Part shown: positions 25,020 to 33,632 of the stretch, one piece after another | Numbering within the stretch: the stretch's first letter is position 1 | How the letters are laid out: every line of letters begins with the position of its first letter | Assembly (NCBI RefSeq): GCF_045310695.1 | Contig: NZ_JBJIAA010000019.1 | Location: forward strand, 1 to 64,000 | Reading direction: 5' to 3' | From: Clostridium_S neuense | Lineage (GTDB): Bacteria; Bacillota; Clostridia; Clostridiales; Clostridiaceae | Length of the DNA stretch: 64,000 nt | The notes under the pieces: model-generated | Databases searched by the model: none | What the model saw: the letters and a program-made list of their open reading frames with translations, nothing else | What the model was told of the DNA's origin: nothing | Position numbers and translations under genes: made by a program

Positions 25020-25116
25020 AAGGGAATATCTTTAAAATTTTAAGAAACTTCAATAACCTAGTATTGCTCAAATATATTGAAGCTTCTAAGTCTTTTAAGG
25101 ATATTCCCTTTCTTTT
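25020..25116 (+). terminator. Long terminator hairpin carrying the family A apex
   Basis: AAGGGAATATC (25020-25030) pairs with GATATTCCCTT (25100-25110), followed by TCTTTT. The upper part holds ACTTCAATAACCTAG and TTGCTCAAATATATTGAAG, the same apex as in family A hairpins, although the lower stem is unrelated. The gap 25117-25371 otherwise shows no recognisable gene. Confidence 0.75.
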
Positions 25117-25371
25117 AATGCAGTGCTGGAAGCTTTGTAATAATACTGACACAAAACAGTTTCGCAGTGATTACATAAGCAGCTTAAATAATTATATAAA
25201 TGGTTTTGACGGAAATATAATTGATTCTAAAATTTAAATATAATAATGAAGTTATAGCAGTATAGGTTGATGAAATTAGGTCATGCCTTATGTTACAGTT
25301 ATGAAAAGAGTAACAATACTAAGAACTTTTGCATACGCTGTAGTAATAGTCTTTTTTTAGGGGGAAAACCT

Positions 25372-26271
25372 TTGGTATATGTATATCCATATTTAGGTTT
25401 TAAAAAACAATGTAAAAAGGTTCCAATAGCATTTCCACCTCAGCATCAGCCTATGCAGCCTGGGTTTGAGTATTTAATGGTTCCAAGACCAATATTTGAT
25501 GATCCTGACTATACGGGAAGTGGAAAATTAAAGGATAAAGTTGCTCTTATTACTGGTGGAGATAGTGGAATTGGTAGAGCTGTAGCTTTAGCTTATGCAA
25601 AGGAAGGAGCCGATGTTTCAATTGTTTATTATAATGAACATAGAGATGCAAAGGAAACAAAAGCTTTAATAGAAGCTCAGGGACGAAGATGTATTCTCAT
25701 TTCTGGCGATTTAAGAGATAAAGCTTTTTGCAGGAGCATAGTTAAGGATACTGTCGATAGGCTTGGAAAATTAGATATACTGGTTAACAATGCTGGAGTA
25801 CAGTATCCTCAAACAAGTCTTGAAAATATAACAGATGAGCAATTTGAAACTACTTTCAGGGTGAATTTTTTTTCGATTTTTTATGTTACTAAAGCTGCAC
25901 TTCCATATCTTAAGAAGGGAAGTATTATTATAAACACAACCTCTGTTACTGCTTATAATGGTAACAAAATGCTTATAGATTATTCCAGTACTAAAGGTGC
26001 TATTGTGAGTTTTACTCGTTCCTTGGCACTTTCTCTCGTATCAAAGGGAATAAGAGTAAATGGCGTTGCACCGGGACCTATTTGGACACCACTTCAGCCC
26101 GCCAGTTATCCTGCTTCTTATATAACCACTTTTGGTACAGATACACCTATGAAAAGAGCAGGACAGCCGGTAGAACTAGGACCTGCCTATGTTTATTTAG
26201 CATCAGAGGACTCCACTTATGTTACGGGGCAGGTGCTTCATGTAGATGGTGGAAGCTTTGTAACTTCATAA
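25372..26271 (+). CDS. SDR-family oxidoreductase (YhdF/YdaD general-stress type)
   Basis: About 299-aa NAD(P)-dependent short-chain dehydrogenase. The family lead PPQHQPMQPGFE is followed by TGGDSGIG (nucleotide binding), NNAGVQYPQ, catalytic Ser in INTTSVTAYNG and the YSSTKGA Tyr-Lys pair, ending YVTGQVLHVDGG. The length fits the 285-300 aa family. TTG 25372 was chosen because AGGGGG lies seven bases upstream; the frame is open 105 bases further (TTG/ATG at 25267-25270), but that part lacks a site and looks unlike the family. It overlaps the convergent permease gene by six bases at the 3' end. Substrate unknown. Confidence 0.85.
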   Translation: MVYVYPYLGFKKQCKKVPIAFPPQHQPMQPGFEYLMVPRPIFDDPDYTGSGKLKDKVALITGGDSGIGRAVALAYAKEGADVSIVYYNEHRDAKETKALIEAQGRRCILISGDLRDKAFCRSIVKDTVDRLGKLDILVNNAGVQYPQTSLENITDEQFETTFRVNFFSIFYVTKAALPYLKKGSIIINTTSVTAYNGNKMLIDYSSTKGAIVSFTRSLALSLVSKGIRVNGVAPGPIWTPLQPASYPASYITTFGTDTPMKRAGQPVELGPAYVYLASEDSTYVTGQVLHVDGGSFVTS

Positions 26272-28293
26272 TATAGTGTTCTTTACTACATTTTTAAATC
26301 CCATATAAGTTGCATAAAAGTATCCTCCATATATTATGATAAGTGCTAAAGCTATCATGAAATAAGAGCTCCCAAGTGTATTACCGTTATGCATTGAAAA
26401 CACCTTGTTTGCTATGCTTACGCTTACAGTAGAATGTATAATTGCTAAAGTTAAGGGTGCCATAAAATAGATTAAAGTTTGTATGAGTATAGATTTATCT
26501 ATTAGCTTTTGAGGGGCACCTATTTTTTTTAGGGAATTGTATCTAGCTAGGCTGTCGCTTGCTTCTGATAGTTGTTGCAGAGCTAATACTGCTGCGCTGG
26601 ATATCAAAAATACTATGCCTAGATATATTCCAATAAAAACAATAATTGTTGATGAACCATATACAAGGGCATGCACTTGTTCTATTGTATTTCCGGAGAT
26701 AGGAATATAGTATCCATCTTTATATCTATTATTTGCAAAGTTTTTAAATAGATTTTTAAATTTCTCTTCTGATTTTTCTCCATTATTTTTTGAAAACATT
26801 ACATTAAATCCTGTTGAATATAATTTGAGCTTTCCACTAAAATTATCAGGAATTATAAGATAAAGGAAATTTAAATCAGAACCTGTAGTGACAAGGTTAG
26901 TTTTTATTGGAGCTTCATTTTTTATGTTATAAGCTTTACCATCTATATTTACGATATTATGATTTTTTATAAATTTATCTAAAGCGTTATTAATGTCTTC
27001 ATAGTTAGATATAACTAGAATTTGGTTGCTTTTTAGTGTAATGCCTTGCTGCCCGCTTAGTTTTCTTATTGAATTATATTCGGATATTTTTACAGCGGAT
27101 ATAGGGATTTCCAGAAGGTATTTTTCCGGATCTTCTTGTTCATGCTTATCTAAATAATTTTTAAATAAATTATCTGGCTGTATATCAAGCTTATATTCAT
27201 TATAAAAGGTATATTTTTCATAAGCATTAAATTTAAAGTCCATTTTGTCCAGATACCCTTTAATATCCTTTACCTTTTGATCATCACTATCAATATTAAG
27301 CTTGGCTGAAGCATCGAATGTAGTGTTGCCTTTTACCAGCTTATCTAGATTGCTTTTGTAGCCAAACATAGTGAATAAAAGTGTAATGGTGAGAAAAAGC
27401 ATAAGGCATATTACAGACATTGATATAAAGTTAGTAGTTATCTTGTTGTTTATTTGCCTCAATACAAAAATATTTAAATTTTTAAGATAGAGCTTCTTGT
27501 TTTTTTGTATGATATGAAGAAAGAAACTTGATAAACTGAAAAACAATAACAGAGTTCCTATAACTCCAAGTATGATTGAAGTTGTAAATTTAATATCTTT
27601 AGGATTTAATCCAACCTTTAACACTAAACTATAGGCTGTTATAAGTAATGCAGCGGACAAAAGAAATATAAGCACTGATATAACAGGGTTTTCTACCTTT
27701 ATGTCTTCATTTTTCTTTGCGGCATTTAGCATATCTATCAATTTATATTTAGAAATGATAACCTGATTAAATATCATTACTAAAAGAAATATTATTCCGA
27801 AGTACAAAACAGATTTTATTATTGCACTTGGGGATACAATAAATTTAAATTTGTTTATATTAACTACTAGAAGTTTAGCTGTAATTATTGATAACCCTTG
27901 TGATACTATGATTCCTAGTAAAATTCCAGCGGCAAGGGACAATAAACCTATTAAAAAGGTTTCTAATATTAATATTTTTGAAATTTTACTTTTTGCCATG
28001 CCAAGGGTCATATAAATTCCTAATTCTTTTTTACGCTTTTTTATTAAAAAGTTGTTTGCGTAAATTATAAGGCCACCTAAAATAAAAGATACAAATACTG
28101 ATATCCCTGCTATAAGTTTATTAAGTATTACCATATAATTCTCAGTACTTTTGTTTAGCTCAAGTACGGATTTTTGAGCTCCTAAGGAGTTGAAGCTGTA
28201 AAAAATACATACTGCAAAGGTTAGGGTTAGGAAATATATAGAATAATCTTTAATACTTTTTTTAACATTATTTATTGCTATCTTAGAAAACAT
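26266..28293 (-). CDS. ABC transporter permease, BceB/FtsX type
   Basis: 675-aa permease of the bacitracin/lantibiotic-resistance type. Ten helices: one near the N terminus, groups at about 50-310, and three at the C terminus. A large extracytoplasmic domain of roughly 200 residues lies between helices 7 and 8 (about 320-525). FtsX-like domains are seen at both ends (ALQQLSEASDSLARYNSLKK is in the second). These permeases both move or release peptide antibiotics and act as the sensor for a BceS kinase. The start at 28293 has GGAGGA ten bases upstream and overlaps the ATPase gene by 11 bases. Confidence 0.9.
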   Translation of the reverse strand: MFSKIAINNVKKSIKDYSIYFLTLTFAVCIFYSFNSLGAQKSVLELNKSTENYMVILNKLIAGISVFVSFILGGLIIYANNFLIKKRKKELGIYMTLGMAKSKISKILILETFLIGLLSLAAGILLGIIVSQGLSIITAKLLVVNINKFKFIVSPSAIIKSVLYFGIIFLLVMIFNQVIISKYKLIDMLNAAKKNEDIKVENPVISVLIFLLSAALLITAYSLVLKVGLNPKDIKFTTSIILGVIGTLLLFFSLSSFFLHIIQKNKKLYLKNLNIFVLRQINNKITTNFISMSVICLMLFLTITLLFTMFGYKSNLDKLVKGNTTFDASAKLNIDSDDQKVKDIKGYLDKMDFKFNAYEKYTFYNEYKLDIQPDNLFKNYLDKHEQEDPEKYLLEIPISAVKISEYNSIRKLSGQQGITLKSNQILVISNYEDINNALDKFIKNHNIVNIDGKAYNIKNEAPIKTNLVTTGSDLNFLYLIIPDNFSGKLKLYSTGFNVMFSKNNGEKSEEKFKNLFKNFANNRYKDGYYIPISGNTIEQVHALVYGSSTIIVFIGIYLGIVFLISSAAVLALQQLSEASDSLARYNSLKKIGAPQKLIDKSILIQTLIYFMAPLTLAIIHSTVSVSIANKVFSMHNGNTLGSSYFMIALALIIIYGGYFYATYMGFKNVVKNTIL

Positions 28294-29050
28294 CGCTGGC
28301 GTCTCCTCCAAGTAAAGATACAACTTCAATTATTTTATTGAAAAATTGCTTTCTTGTATCATTTTCTCGTATTAGTTCGTTAAAAATACGACCATCCTTT
28401 ATAAATAAAATTCTATGAGCATAACTTGCTGTAAAAGAATCATGGGTAACCATGAGGATTGTAGCCTGAAGCTCCTCATTAAGCTTTTCAAAGGAGTCTA
28501 AAAGAAGTCTTGAGGACTTAGAGTCTAGGGCTCCAGTTGGTTCGTCGGCTAATATAAGTGAAGGCTCTGTAACTAGGGCTCTTGCGGAAGCCACTCTTTG
28601 CTTTTGACCTCCGGACATTTGAAAAGGATATTTATCTAAAACCTCCGTAATTTCTAGTTTGTCTGCAACTTTTTTTATTAATGCGTCTATTTCGCTGCTT
28701 TTTCTCTGTTGTATTGTTAAAGCTAAGGCTATATTTTCATAAGCCGTCAGAGTATCTAAAAGATTAAAGTCTTGAAATATAAAACCAAGTTCATCTCGCC
28801 TGAATTCTTCCAAACCTTTAGCTTTAAGCGTTGTAATATCCTTATCATTTATAAAAATGTGACCTGTGGTAACAGTGTCAATAGTTGAAATGCAATTTAA
28901 AAGGGTAGTTTTGCCGCTGCCGGATGGACCCATTATTCCAACAAACTCTCCTTTATCCACCTTAAAGCTTATATTATCAAGAGCTTTTGTTATATTGCCT
29001 TTGTTACCATAGTATTTTTCGATTTTTTCTACACTCAATATATTCTGCAT
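28283..29050 (-). CDS. ABC transporter ATP-binding protein, BceA type
   Basis: 255-aa MacB/BceA-class ATPase. Walker A is GPSGSGKTT (about 40-48), the Q loop is FQDFNLLDTLTAYENI, the signature is SGGQKQRVASARAL, Walker B is LILADEPTGALDS, and the switch is MVTHD. A good site (GGGAGGA) precedes the ATG. It couples to the FtsX-type permease that overlaps its end. Together they form a Bce-type antimicrobial peptide detoxification and sensing module. Confidence 0.93.
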   Translation of the reverse strand: MQNILSVEKIEKYYGNKGNITKALDNISFKVDKGEFVGIMGPSGSGKTTLLNCISTIDTVTTGHIFINDKDITTLKAKGLEEFRRDELGFIFQDFNLLDTLTAYENIALALTIQQRKSSEIDALIKKVADKLEITEVLDKYPFQMSGGQKQRVASARALVTEPSLILADEPTGALDSKSSRLLLDSFEKLNEELQATILMVTHDSFTASYAHRILFIKDGRIFNELIRENDTRKQFFNKIIEVVSLLGGDASDVF

Positions 29051-29098
29051 AACGGTTTCCTCCCTTTGATTATGTGCACTTTTAGGCAGGTATTAAGT

Positions 29099-29515
29099 TT
29101 ACTTACTTACATCAAATTTGCCGAAGGTTTCTACTACATCATTACCAGCTACATAAATAGTAACAGCATAAGAACCTGGCTTAAGACTTTCTGGAACGGA
29201 TAGCTTATCACTAAAATATCCAGCACTGCTTATAGCTATGTTATCATCTACTTTAAGTCTGTTTGCTCTGGTAATTTTATCTTTGTACCATATAACTCTT
29301 GCTTTTTTAGCCAAAAATTTTTTCCCTTTTGCAGAAAAATAAATAGTGTCCTTTGGTGAAAATACAGCAGTCCTATTAACTGGTTTTCCATCTTTATCTA
29401 CACTTTTACATATAACGCCGTCTGTAATTTTTGGACCATTATAATATTTGAAAAGAAGGCCACCCCCGCCTACAATTAAAATAACTACGATTATTGGAAC
29501 TAATAATTTTTTCAT
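29099..29515 (-). CDS. Membrane-anchored small extracytoplasmic protein, Ig-like
   Basis: 138 aa. One N-terminal helix (about 4-24, LLVPIIVVILIVGGGGLLF) anchors an external domain of about 110 residues that is rich in beta-prone sequence. It ends with the GSYAVTIYVAGNDVVETFGK pattern common in Ig-like or intracellular proteinase inhibitor-type folds. No Cys lipobox. AGGAGGAG lies upstream of the ATG. It lies 48 bases before the BceA-like ATPase, so it is probably the first gene of that operon. An extra extracellular protein in a Bce operon is unusual; I cannot assign a family. Confidence 0.7.
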   Translation of the reverse strand: MKKLLVPIIVVILIVGGGGLLFKYYNGPKITDGVICKSVDKDGKPVNRTAVFSPKDTIYFSAKGKKFLAKKARVIWYKDKITRANRLKVDDNIAISSAGYFSDKLSVPESLKPGSYAVTIYVAGNDVVETFGKFDVSK

Positions 29516-29648
29516 GATTAAAATCTCCTCCTATTGGTTAATATCTTGTCTACATTTATTATTTTACTAGGGTTTTATGCGTATACATATTAGTTTGCAT
29601 TTCATTAAGATTACATTTTTGTAATGTTAGATATTTAAGTTTAAAAAC

Positions 29649-29693
29649 AATGGATTTACAGCTATCACAATTTGTAATAACTATAAATCCATT
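29649..29693. terminator. Hairpin in the kinase-ABC intergenic region
   Basis: AATGGATTTA (29649-29658) pairs with TAAATCCATT (29684-29693). It may end transcription from the TCS on the minus strand; there is no long T run, so confidence is limited. Confidence 0.4.
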
Positions 29694-29707
29694 AATTAAC
29701 TTAATAA

Positions 29708-29805
29708 AGATAAACCACTCTGAAACTTAAAATTTATTTGTACCAAAATGCCGTCTTCTGGGCATTATGGTACAAATGAATTTCAATAGTTGAAGCGGTT
29801 TATCT
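29708..29805 (-). repeat. Palindromic repeat of about 98 bp (B2 type)
   Basis: AGATAAACCACTCTGAAACT at the left pairs with GGTTTATCT and the TTTCAATAGTTGAAG region at the right. The inner arms TTTGTACCAAAATGCC and GGCATTATGGTACAAA flank GTCTTCTG. The minus-strand kinase gene ends inside it: its last codons and TAA (29800-29802) are repeat sequence. A second copy in the opposite orientation lies at 63351-63450. Confidence 0.8.
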
Positions 29806-30810
29806 ATATTTAATATTGCCTAAAGGAAAGATAATATTAACTTTTGTTCCTTCTCCAGTTTGTGAAGTTAGGGTTAACCCCAATCCAAGTTGCTTACATA
29901 GTTTCCTACACAAATAAAGCCCTATACCAGTAGATTTGCCAAACCTTCTTCCGTTTTCTCCGGTAAACCCCTTTTCAAAAACTCTATTTATATCCTTGCT
30001 TGTAATGCCTATACCGTTATCTTCTATGGTAAGTATTATGTTATCTCTATTTCTAGCAGAATATATTTTTACCTTGTCTTCGTTTCTTTTGCAGTATTTA
30101 ATGGAGTTTCCTATTATTTGATTCAGTATAAATTCCAGCCACTTAGCATCACTATAAACAGAGCCGTATACAGCTTCTATATCTACAGATATTCTTTTAT
30201 TTATAAAATCTCTGGAATTTTTCTTTATTGCATTTTTTACAACCTCCACTAAAGAAACTTCTTTAATAATATAATCCTTACTAACATTATTACTTCTTGA
30301 GTAATACAGTACTTGCTCAATATAATCTTCAATTTTTTTTATTTCATAATCAATATTTTTAGTAACTTCAGTTTGATTGTTTTCTATAATTAGCCTTGTT
30401 GATGCAATAGGTGTTTTTATTTCATGAATCCAGGTTTCTATATATTCTCTGTATTCATTTTGCATATCTCTATATTTTTTTACATGCTCGTGCATAGCTT
30501 TATTTATTTGTTTTAATAAGTCATATATAAGCCTACCTTCTATAAAATCAGGTTCTTTAACAATTTCAAATAGTAAATATTTTTTATCTAGCCCTTCTGC
30601 GGTGCTGTTTAGTTCATCGTAAAACTTTTTGAATTTAATAAATTCCATAGAAATTAAAGAAAAAAGAGGTATAAACCATATGCAGAAGATTAGAAGAATT
30701 ATGCCCATTCCAACATTAGCTAAATTCATAATGACGCATATAATAATAAACAATACAAAATTAATCAATAAGAATAAATGTCTGTCTTTTAAATATTGTA
30801 TTAAACTCAT
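29800..30810 (-). CDS. Sensor histidine kinase, BceS type
   Basis: 336-aa intramembrane-sensing kinase. Two helices (about 13-34 and 36-57) have almost no external loop between them, the hallmark of BceS kinases that listen to an ABC transporter. The H box is YIETWIHEIKTPIAS (His129), and the ATPase domain has EDNGIGI and KSTGIGLYLC. Coupled to the regulator by an ATGA overlap (30807-30810). The stop codon lies within a palindromic repeat, so the extreme C terminus (NIKYR) is partly repeat-derived. Confidence 0.92.
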   Translation of the reverse strand: MSLIQYLKDRHLFLLINFVLFIIICVIMNLANVGMGIILLIFCIWFIPLFSLISMEFIKFKKFYDELNSTAEGLDKKYLLFEIVKEPDFIEGRLIYDLLKQINKAMHEHVKKYRDMQNEYREYIETWIHEIKTPIASTRLIIENNQTEVTKNIDYEIKKIEDYIEQVLYYSRSNNVSKDYIIKEVSLVEVVKNAIKKNSRDFINKRISVDIEAVYGSVYSDAKWLEFILNQIIGNSIKYCKRNEDKVKIYSARNRDNIILTIEDNGIGITSKDINRVFEKGFTGENGRRFGKSTGIGLYLCRKLCKQLGLGLTLTSQTGEGTKVNIIFPLGNIKYR

Positions 30811-31475
30811 GGCAGTATATATCCTAATCCGCGTCTTGTTTCTATGCTTTCCTTCATTCCTACTTCTTCAAGTTTTTTTCTTAACCTTGTAACGTTAACT
30901 GATAAATTGTTATCATCTACAAAAATATCTGAATTCCACATGAAATTCATTAGATCATCTCTTGATACTATTTTTCCTTTGTTTTTTATGAGACAAGAGA
31001 GTATTTTAAGTTCATTTTTTGTTAGCTCTGCTGCATTGCCGTGATATGTAATAGAACCATTTGATAAATTAAGTTTTAAATCATTATAAACAATGGTGTC
31101 TGGAGCTTTAGAGCCATTAACTCTTCTTAATACAGATGCAATTCTTGCCACAAGAATTTGAGTGTTATAAGGTTTTGTGATAAAGTCATCGGCACCTAAA
31201 TTCATGCTCATGAGTTCATCCATTTCGCTGTCTCTGCTTGTAACTATTATTATTGGTACCTCAGAGCTTTTTCTTATTTCTCTACATATGTGATAACCAT
31301 CGAATATTGGTAGATTTATGTCTAAGAGTATTAAATCTGGCTCTTCCTTTAGAGTATATTCAATAATATTTTCAAAGTTTGCTGGAGCAATAACCTCGTA
31401 GCAGTACCTTGTTAGAAAAGTTTTAAGCTCTTCTCGTATAGTATCAGTATCTTCTATAATGATTATTTTTGGCAT
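30807..31475 (-). CDS. Response regulator, OmpR family, BceR type
   Basis: 222 aa. The receiver has IEDTD, phospho-acceptor Asp52 (LLDINLPIFDG) and Lys101 (DFITKPYNT). The winged-helix domain is at about 125-220 (LTKNELKILSCLIKNKGKIV; LSVNVTRLRKKL; RRGLGYILP). First gene of the TCS. In Bce modules it activates the cognate ABC operon, here the genes at 26.3-29.5 kb on the same strand. Confidence 0.93.
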   Translation of the reverse strand: MPKIIIIEDTDTIREELKTFLTRYCYEVIAPANFENIIEYTLKEEPDLILLDINLPIFDGYHICREIRKSSEVPIIIVTSRDSEMDELMSMNLGADDFITKPYNTQILVARIASVLRRVNGSKAPDTIVYNDLKLNLSNGSITYHGNAAELTKNELKILSCLIKNKGKIVSRDDLMNFMWNSDIFVDDNNLSVNVTRLRKKLEEVGMKESIETRRGLGYILP

Positions 31476-31588
31476 AACTTCACTTCCTTTATAAATGTCT
31501 ATGGATTTAACGATATTATAATTGATTGTAATTGTTATTGCAAAAAATGTTTATATATGAATTACTTGAACTTTTGGTTTAGAAAATA

Positions 31589-31597
31589 TGTTATAAT
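31589..31597 (+). promoter_or_regulatory. Extended -10 promoter for the GNAT gene
   Basis: TGTTATAAT lies 86 bp upstream of the GNAT start. A TTGAAC further upstream is not at optimal spacing. Confidence 0.45.
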
Positions 31598-31683
31598 TAA
31601 GAAATATTTTACAAAATACAAAATGAACAATATTATAAAAGATATAAGTGATTTTATATTTATACTAATTGGAGGGGATTTCA

Positions 31684-32232
31684 ATGGAGTTTAGAGAAAA
31701 GAAAATAAAATTAAAGGATGGGACAACATGTATTTTAAGAAGTCCAAACGAGCATGATGCAGAAAAAATGATTGGGTATTTAAAAATGACATCAGAAGAA
31801 ACACATTTTATGATTAGGTATGCTGAAGAAATTAATATACCTATGGACAAAGAAGCAGAATTTCTTAAGGACAATTTAAATAGCAATCAAAACATGATGA
31901 TTGGAGCCTTTATTAATAATGAACTCGCAGGTAATGCAAGCATCAGTTGTGTAGGAAATTATATTAAGCTTAAACATAGAGCGGCATTTGGAATTTCTAT
32001 AAAGGAACGATATTGGAACAATGGTATTGGAAATGCACTTATTAAAGAAATAATTGAACAATCAAAAGAAATTGGATATGAGCAAATTGAACTGGGTGTA
32101 TTTTCAGATAATAAAAAGGCTATTTCCTTATATAAAAAGTATGGTTTTGAAGTTTGGGGCAGTACTAAAAATGCATTCAAGCTTAAGGATGGGACATATC
32201 GTGATGAAATTATAATGGGAAGAATTATATAA
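31684..32232 (+). CDS. GNAT-family N-acetyltransferase
   Basis: 182-aa GNAT protein. It opens with the RimI/YhhY-like pattern (IKLKDGTTCILRSPNEHDAE). The acetyl-CoA site is in ISIKERYWNNGIGNALI (pyrophosphate loop), followed by LGVFSDNKKAISLYKKYGFE, the usual C-terminal alpha-beta motif. Substrate unknown (amines, antibiotics or protein N termini are possible). ATG 31684 has GGAGGGG six bases upstream. A HxlR regulator follows after 17 bases and is probably cotranscribed. Confidence 0.88.
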   Translation: MEFREKKIKLKDGTTCILRSPNEHDAEKMIGYLKMTSEETHFMIRYAEEINIPMDKEAEFLKDNLNSNQNMMIGAFINNELAGNASISCVGNYIKLKHRAAFGISIKERYWNNGIGNALIKEIIEQSKEIGYEQIELGVFSDNKKAISLYKKYGFEVWGSTKNAFKLKDGTYRDEIIMGRII

Positions 32233-32249
32233 AGATAAGGTGGATTATA

Positions 32250-32606
32250 ATGAAATTAAGAAAGGAATATACTTGTCCTCTGGAATTAACTCATGATATT
32301 ATTCGTGGAAAGTGGAAACCAATTATATTATGGCAACTTGGAAAAGGAACTTCGTCTTTAGCATATTTACAAAAAAGTATAGAAGGAATCGGGCAAAAAA
32401 TGTTACTTCAACACCTCAGTGAACTACAGGCTTTTGGTATGCTTGAAAAAAAGCAATTTGATGGATACCCATTAAAGGTAGAATATTCACTAACTGAAAA
32501 AGGAAAACGAATGTTAGAAGTTGTAGTTGCTATGCAAAAAATAGGAATTGAACTTATGAAAGAAGATGGCAGAGAAGCTTTCTTGCAGGAAAAGGGATTA
32601 ATTTGA
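32250..32606 (+). CDS. HxlR-family transcriptional regulator
   Basis: 118-aa winged-helix protein with the family opening CPLELTHDIIRGKWKPIILW, the recognition region SIEGIGQKMLLQHLSELQ, and the wing YPLKVEYSLTEKGKRML. HxlR regulators respond to aldehydes, redox or unknown small molecules. Located between a GNAT gene and a PNPOx-like flavoprotein. AAGGTGG precedes the ATG. Confidence 0.9.
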   Translation: MKLRKEYTCPLELTHDIIRGKWKPIILWQLGKGTSSLAYLQKSIEGIGQKMLLQHLSELQAFGMLEKKQFDGYPLKVEYSLTEKGKRMLEVVVAMQKIGIELMKEDGREAFLQEKGLI

Positions 32607-32693
32607 AGTTATACAAACAAAAAAGTGTGTAATGTACAACCCAATAGGTTCCTGCTAAAATAAGAGAAAATATAAAAAGGAGGTATTTTTATA

Positions 32694-33110
32694 ATGAGAA
32701 ATCCAGAGCAAACAATTGGCAATCTTATTGATAAAAGCAAGCTGACAATTATTAGCTATATAGATGATGAGGGGTTTCCTATTAGCAAGGCAATGCTGTC
32801 ACCACGTGAACGTGAAGGAATTAAAACATTTTGGTTTTCAACAAATACATCATCAAATAAAGTAAAATATTTTCGGGAAAATGCTAAAGCAAGTATATAC
32901 TTTGTTGATAGACGCTTTTTTAGAGGTGTAAGCCTTGTTGGAATAGTGGAAGTCCTTGAAACACCAGAAGCAAAGAAAAAAATATGGCAGGAGGGTGATA
33001 CCATGTATTATAAACAAGGTGTGATGGATTCTGATTACTGTGTATTAAAGTTTACGGCAAAACAGGGACGTTATTACAGTAATTTTAAGTCAGAGGACTT
33101 TAATGTGTGA
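32694..33110 (+). CDS. PNPOx-like (general stress protein 26 type) flavin-binding protein
   Basis: 138-aa split-barrel protein of the pyridoxamine 5'-phosphate oxidase-like superfamily (YISYIDDEGFPISKAM-type opening, FWFSTNTSSNKVKYFRENAK, SIYFVDRRFFRGVSLVGIVE). Such proteins bind FMN or F420/haem; the clostridial members are linked to stress response. AAGGAGG precedes the ATG. Probably in the same expression unit as, or regulated by, the HxlR gene 87 bases upstream. Confidence 0.85.
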   Translation: MRNPEQTIGNLIDKSKLTIISYIDDEGFPISKAMLSPREREGIKTFWFSTNTSSNKVKYFRENAKASIYFVDRRFFRGVSLVGIVEVLETPEAKKKIWQEGDTMYYKQGVMDSDYCVLKFTAKQGRYYSNFKSEDFNV

Positions 33111-33140
33111 ATAAAAATTTTAATCTAAGGTGATGAAAAT

Positions 33141-33284
33141 GTGGAAAGTGGTATAGAATTAATTGAAAGACTATGTTGTAAAGATAATAAAACTGCATCT
33201 TTGTACATATTAACTTGTTCAAGCATATGCCCTATGTTTCTTCACCTGCATATAAAGACATATCAAAAAAAAGTTATGGTTTAA
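33141..33284 (+). pseudogene. Short open frame, possible gene remnant
   Basis: A 47-codon GTG frame (ESGIELIERLCCKDNKTASL in its first half) with AAGGTG eight bases upstream. The start looks like a real gene, but the second half is Cys/Met/His-rich and unconvincing. Probably the 5' part of a gene fused by deletion to the debris that follows. No family recognised. Confidence 0.3.
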
Positions 33285-33404
33285 GTCTGACCCCAATAGT
33301 TCATTCTCGTCGCCAGATACTGATACTTCATATTTAGAGATATTTGTTTCTTCAAATAACTCCCTGTAGGCACCTTCAAGTCCATTTTCGCCAATTTCAA
33401 TTTT
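33219..33404 (-). pseudogene. Nudix hydrolase remnant
   Basis: Minus-strand frame reading KIEIGENGLEGAYRELFEET followed by NISKYEVSVSGDENELLGSD. The GENGLEGAYRELFEET part is the Nudix box (G-x5-E-x7-REL-x-EE). It is preceded in frame by a stop and has lost the N-terminal and C-terminal thirds of the ~140-aa family. The gap 33405-33632 shows no further coding sequence. Confidence 0.65.
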
Positions 33405-33632
33405 TCAACTTACTGAATTTTCAATCCCTTTAAGCATCGATATATGTATATTCTTCTGCTTTATTCTTTTTTAAATGTAGTAAGAAAGTTAAGTGCATTT
33501 ATATTGTTGAATAAAAATATTAGTAATGCTATTATTGTATAAATGATAAATTAAAAAAATGAAGCACGTTTTCATAAATATATTGGTACAAATGAGTTAC
33601 ATATGAAAAAATAACTGGAAGGTTGAAGAGGA

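Noticed and set aside
25267..25371. Longer N terminus for the SDR protein
   Set aside because: The frame is open, but no ribosome site precedes it, the residues (SYEKSNNTKNFCIRCSNSLF) do not resemble the family, and a strong AGGGGG site precedes TTG 25372.
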